DNA of 5,764 nt from Paracoccaceae bacterium (GTDB lineage: Bacteria; Pseudomonadota; Alphaproteobacteria; Rhodobacterales; Rhodobacteraceae): positions 1 through 5,764 of the forward strand of contig JABSSB010000005.1 of the NCBI GenBank assembly GCA_013214715.1, given 5' to 3'. Of this stretch, positions 5,691-5,764 are shown piece by piece. Both the position numbers and the translations under genes were made by a program. Below the pieces are notes generated by a model. It was not told the DNA's origin. It did no database searches and saw nothing but the letters and a program-made list of their open reading frames with translations. Numbering within the stretch: position 1 is the first letter of the stretch; each line of letters starts with the position of its first letter.

Positions 5691-5764
5691 TCAGAACAGG
5701 TGGATGCGCGGCCAGTTTTCATTGGCGGCGGCAATGTGGGTCGGGATGTCTTCCTGCCATAATT
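5691..5764 (-). CDS. C-terminal end of an unidentified protein, cut by the right edge
   Basis: The last 23 codons of a minus-strand frame read LWQEDIPTHIAAANENWPRIHLF and then TGA at 5693..5691 (the residues are given as the complete visible tail, split: LWQEDIPTHIAA / ANENWPRIHLF). Codon choice is GC-rich at third positions, like the neighbouring real genes, and a hairpin follows the stop. I do not recognise the family from so short a tail. It is 83 bases upstream of the acetyltransferase on the same strand, so the two could be one transcription unit if the hairpin does not terminate. Confidence 0.55.
   Translation of the reverse strand, partial: LWQEDIPTHIAAANENWPRIHLF

Overview
The window is high-GC DNA from an alphaproteobacterium, most probably of the Rhodobacterales (Roseobacter-like) group. 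This rests on codon use, on a close GabD-type dehydrogenase and bacterial creatinase, and on a short relic of bacteriochlorophyll gene bchE. Taxonomy is inferred; no rRNA or other marker gene is present.

The left part (1..~1265) is decayed or rearranged. A minus-strand DUF1254-family exported protein (1..608, running off the left edge) is broken by an in-frame stop and two apparent frameshifts. On the plus strand, a good ribosome binding site leads into the first ~29 codons of bchE (785..~871). Resemblance then stops abruptly and the frame closes at 878..880. The next ~310 bases hold no gene I recognise and look unlike the coding DNA on the right. Several inverted and direct repeats sit around these relics.

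The middle and right part is intact and gene-dense. A minus-strand succinate-semialdehyde dehydrogenase (1267..2739), with a likely terminator behind it, is divergent from a plus-strand alpha/beta hydrolase of the arylformamidase-like type (2939..3727). That gene is followed by a full-length creatinase (3853..5064). The 199-base divergent spacer carries a perfect 12-bp palindrome, a good operator candidate. A minus-strand GNAT acetyltransferase (5068..5607) converges on creatinase with only 3 bases between the stop codons. The last 23 codons of another minus-strand gene lie at the right edge (5691..5764), followed by a hairpin.

The best-supported metabolic statement is that creatinase converts creatine to sarcosine and urea. 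The hydrolase and the aldehyde dehydrogenase may belong to the same catabolic module for guanidino, amide or amino compounds, but that link is inferred only from position. The most noteworthy items are the bchE stub, the creatinase/hydrolase/dehydrogenase arrangement with its palindrome, and an unusual Lys-to-Arg change in the dehydrogenase's cofactor site.
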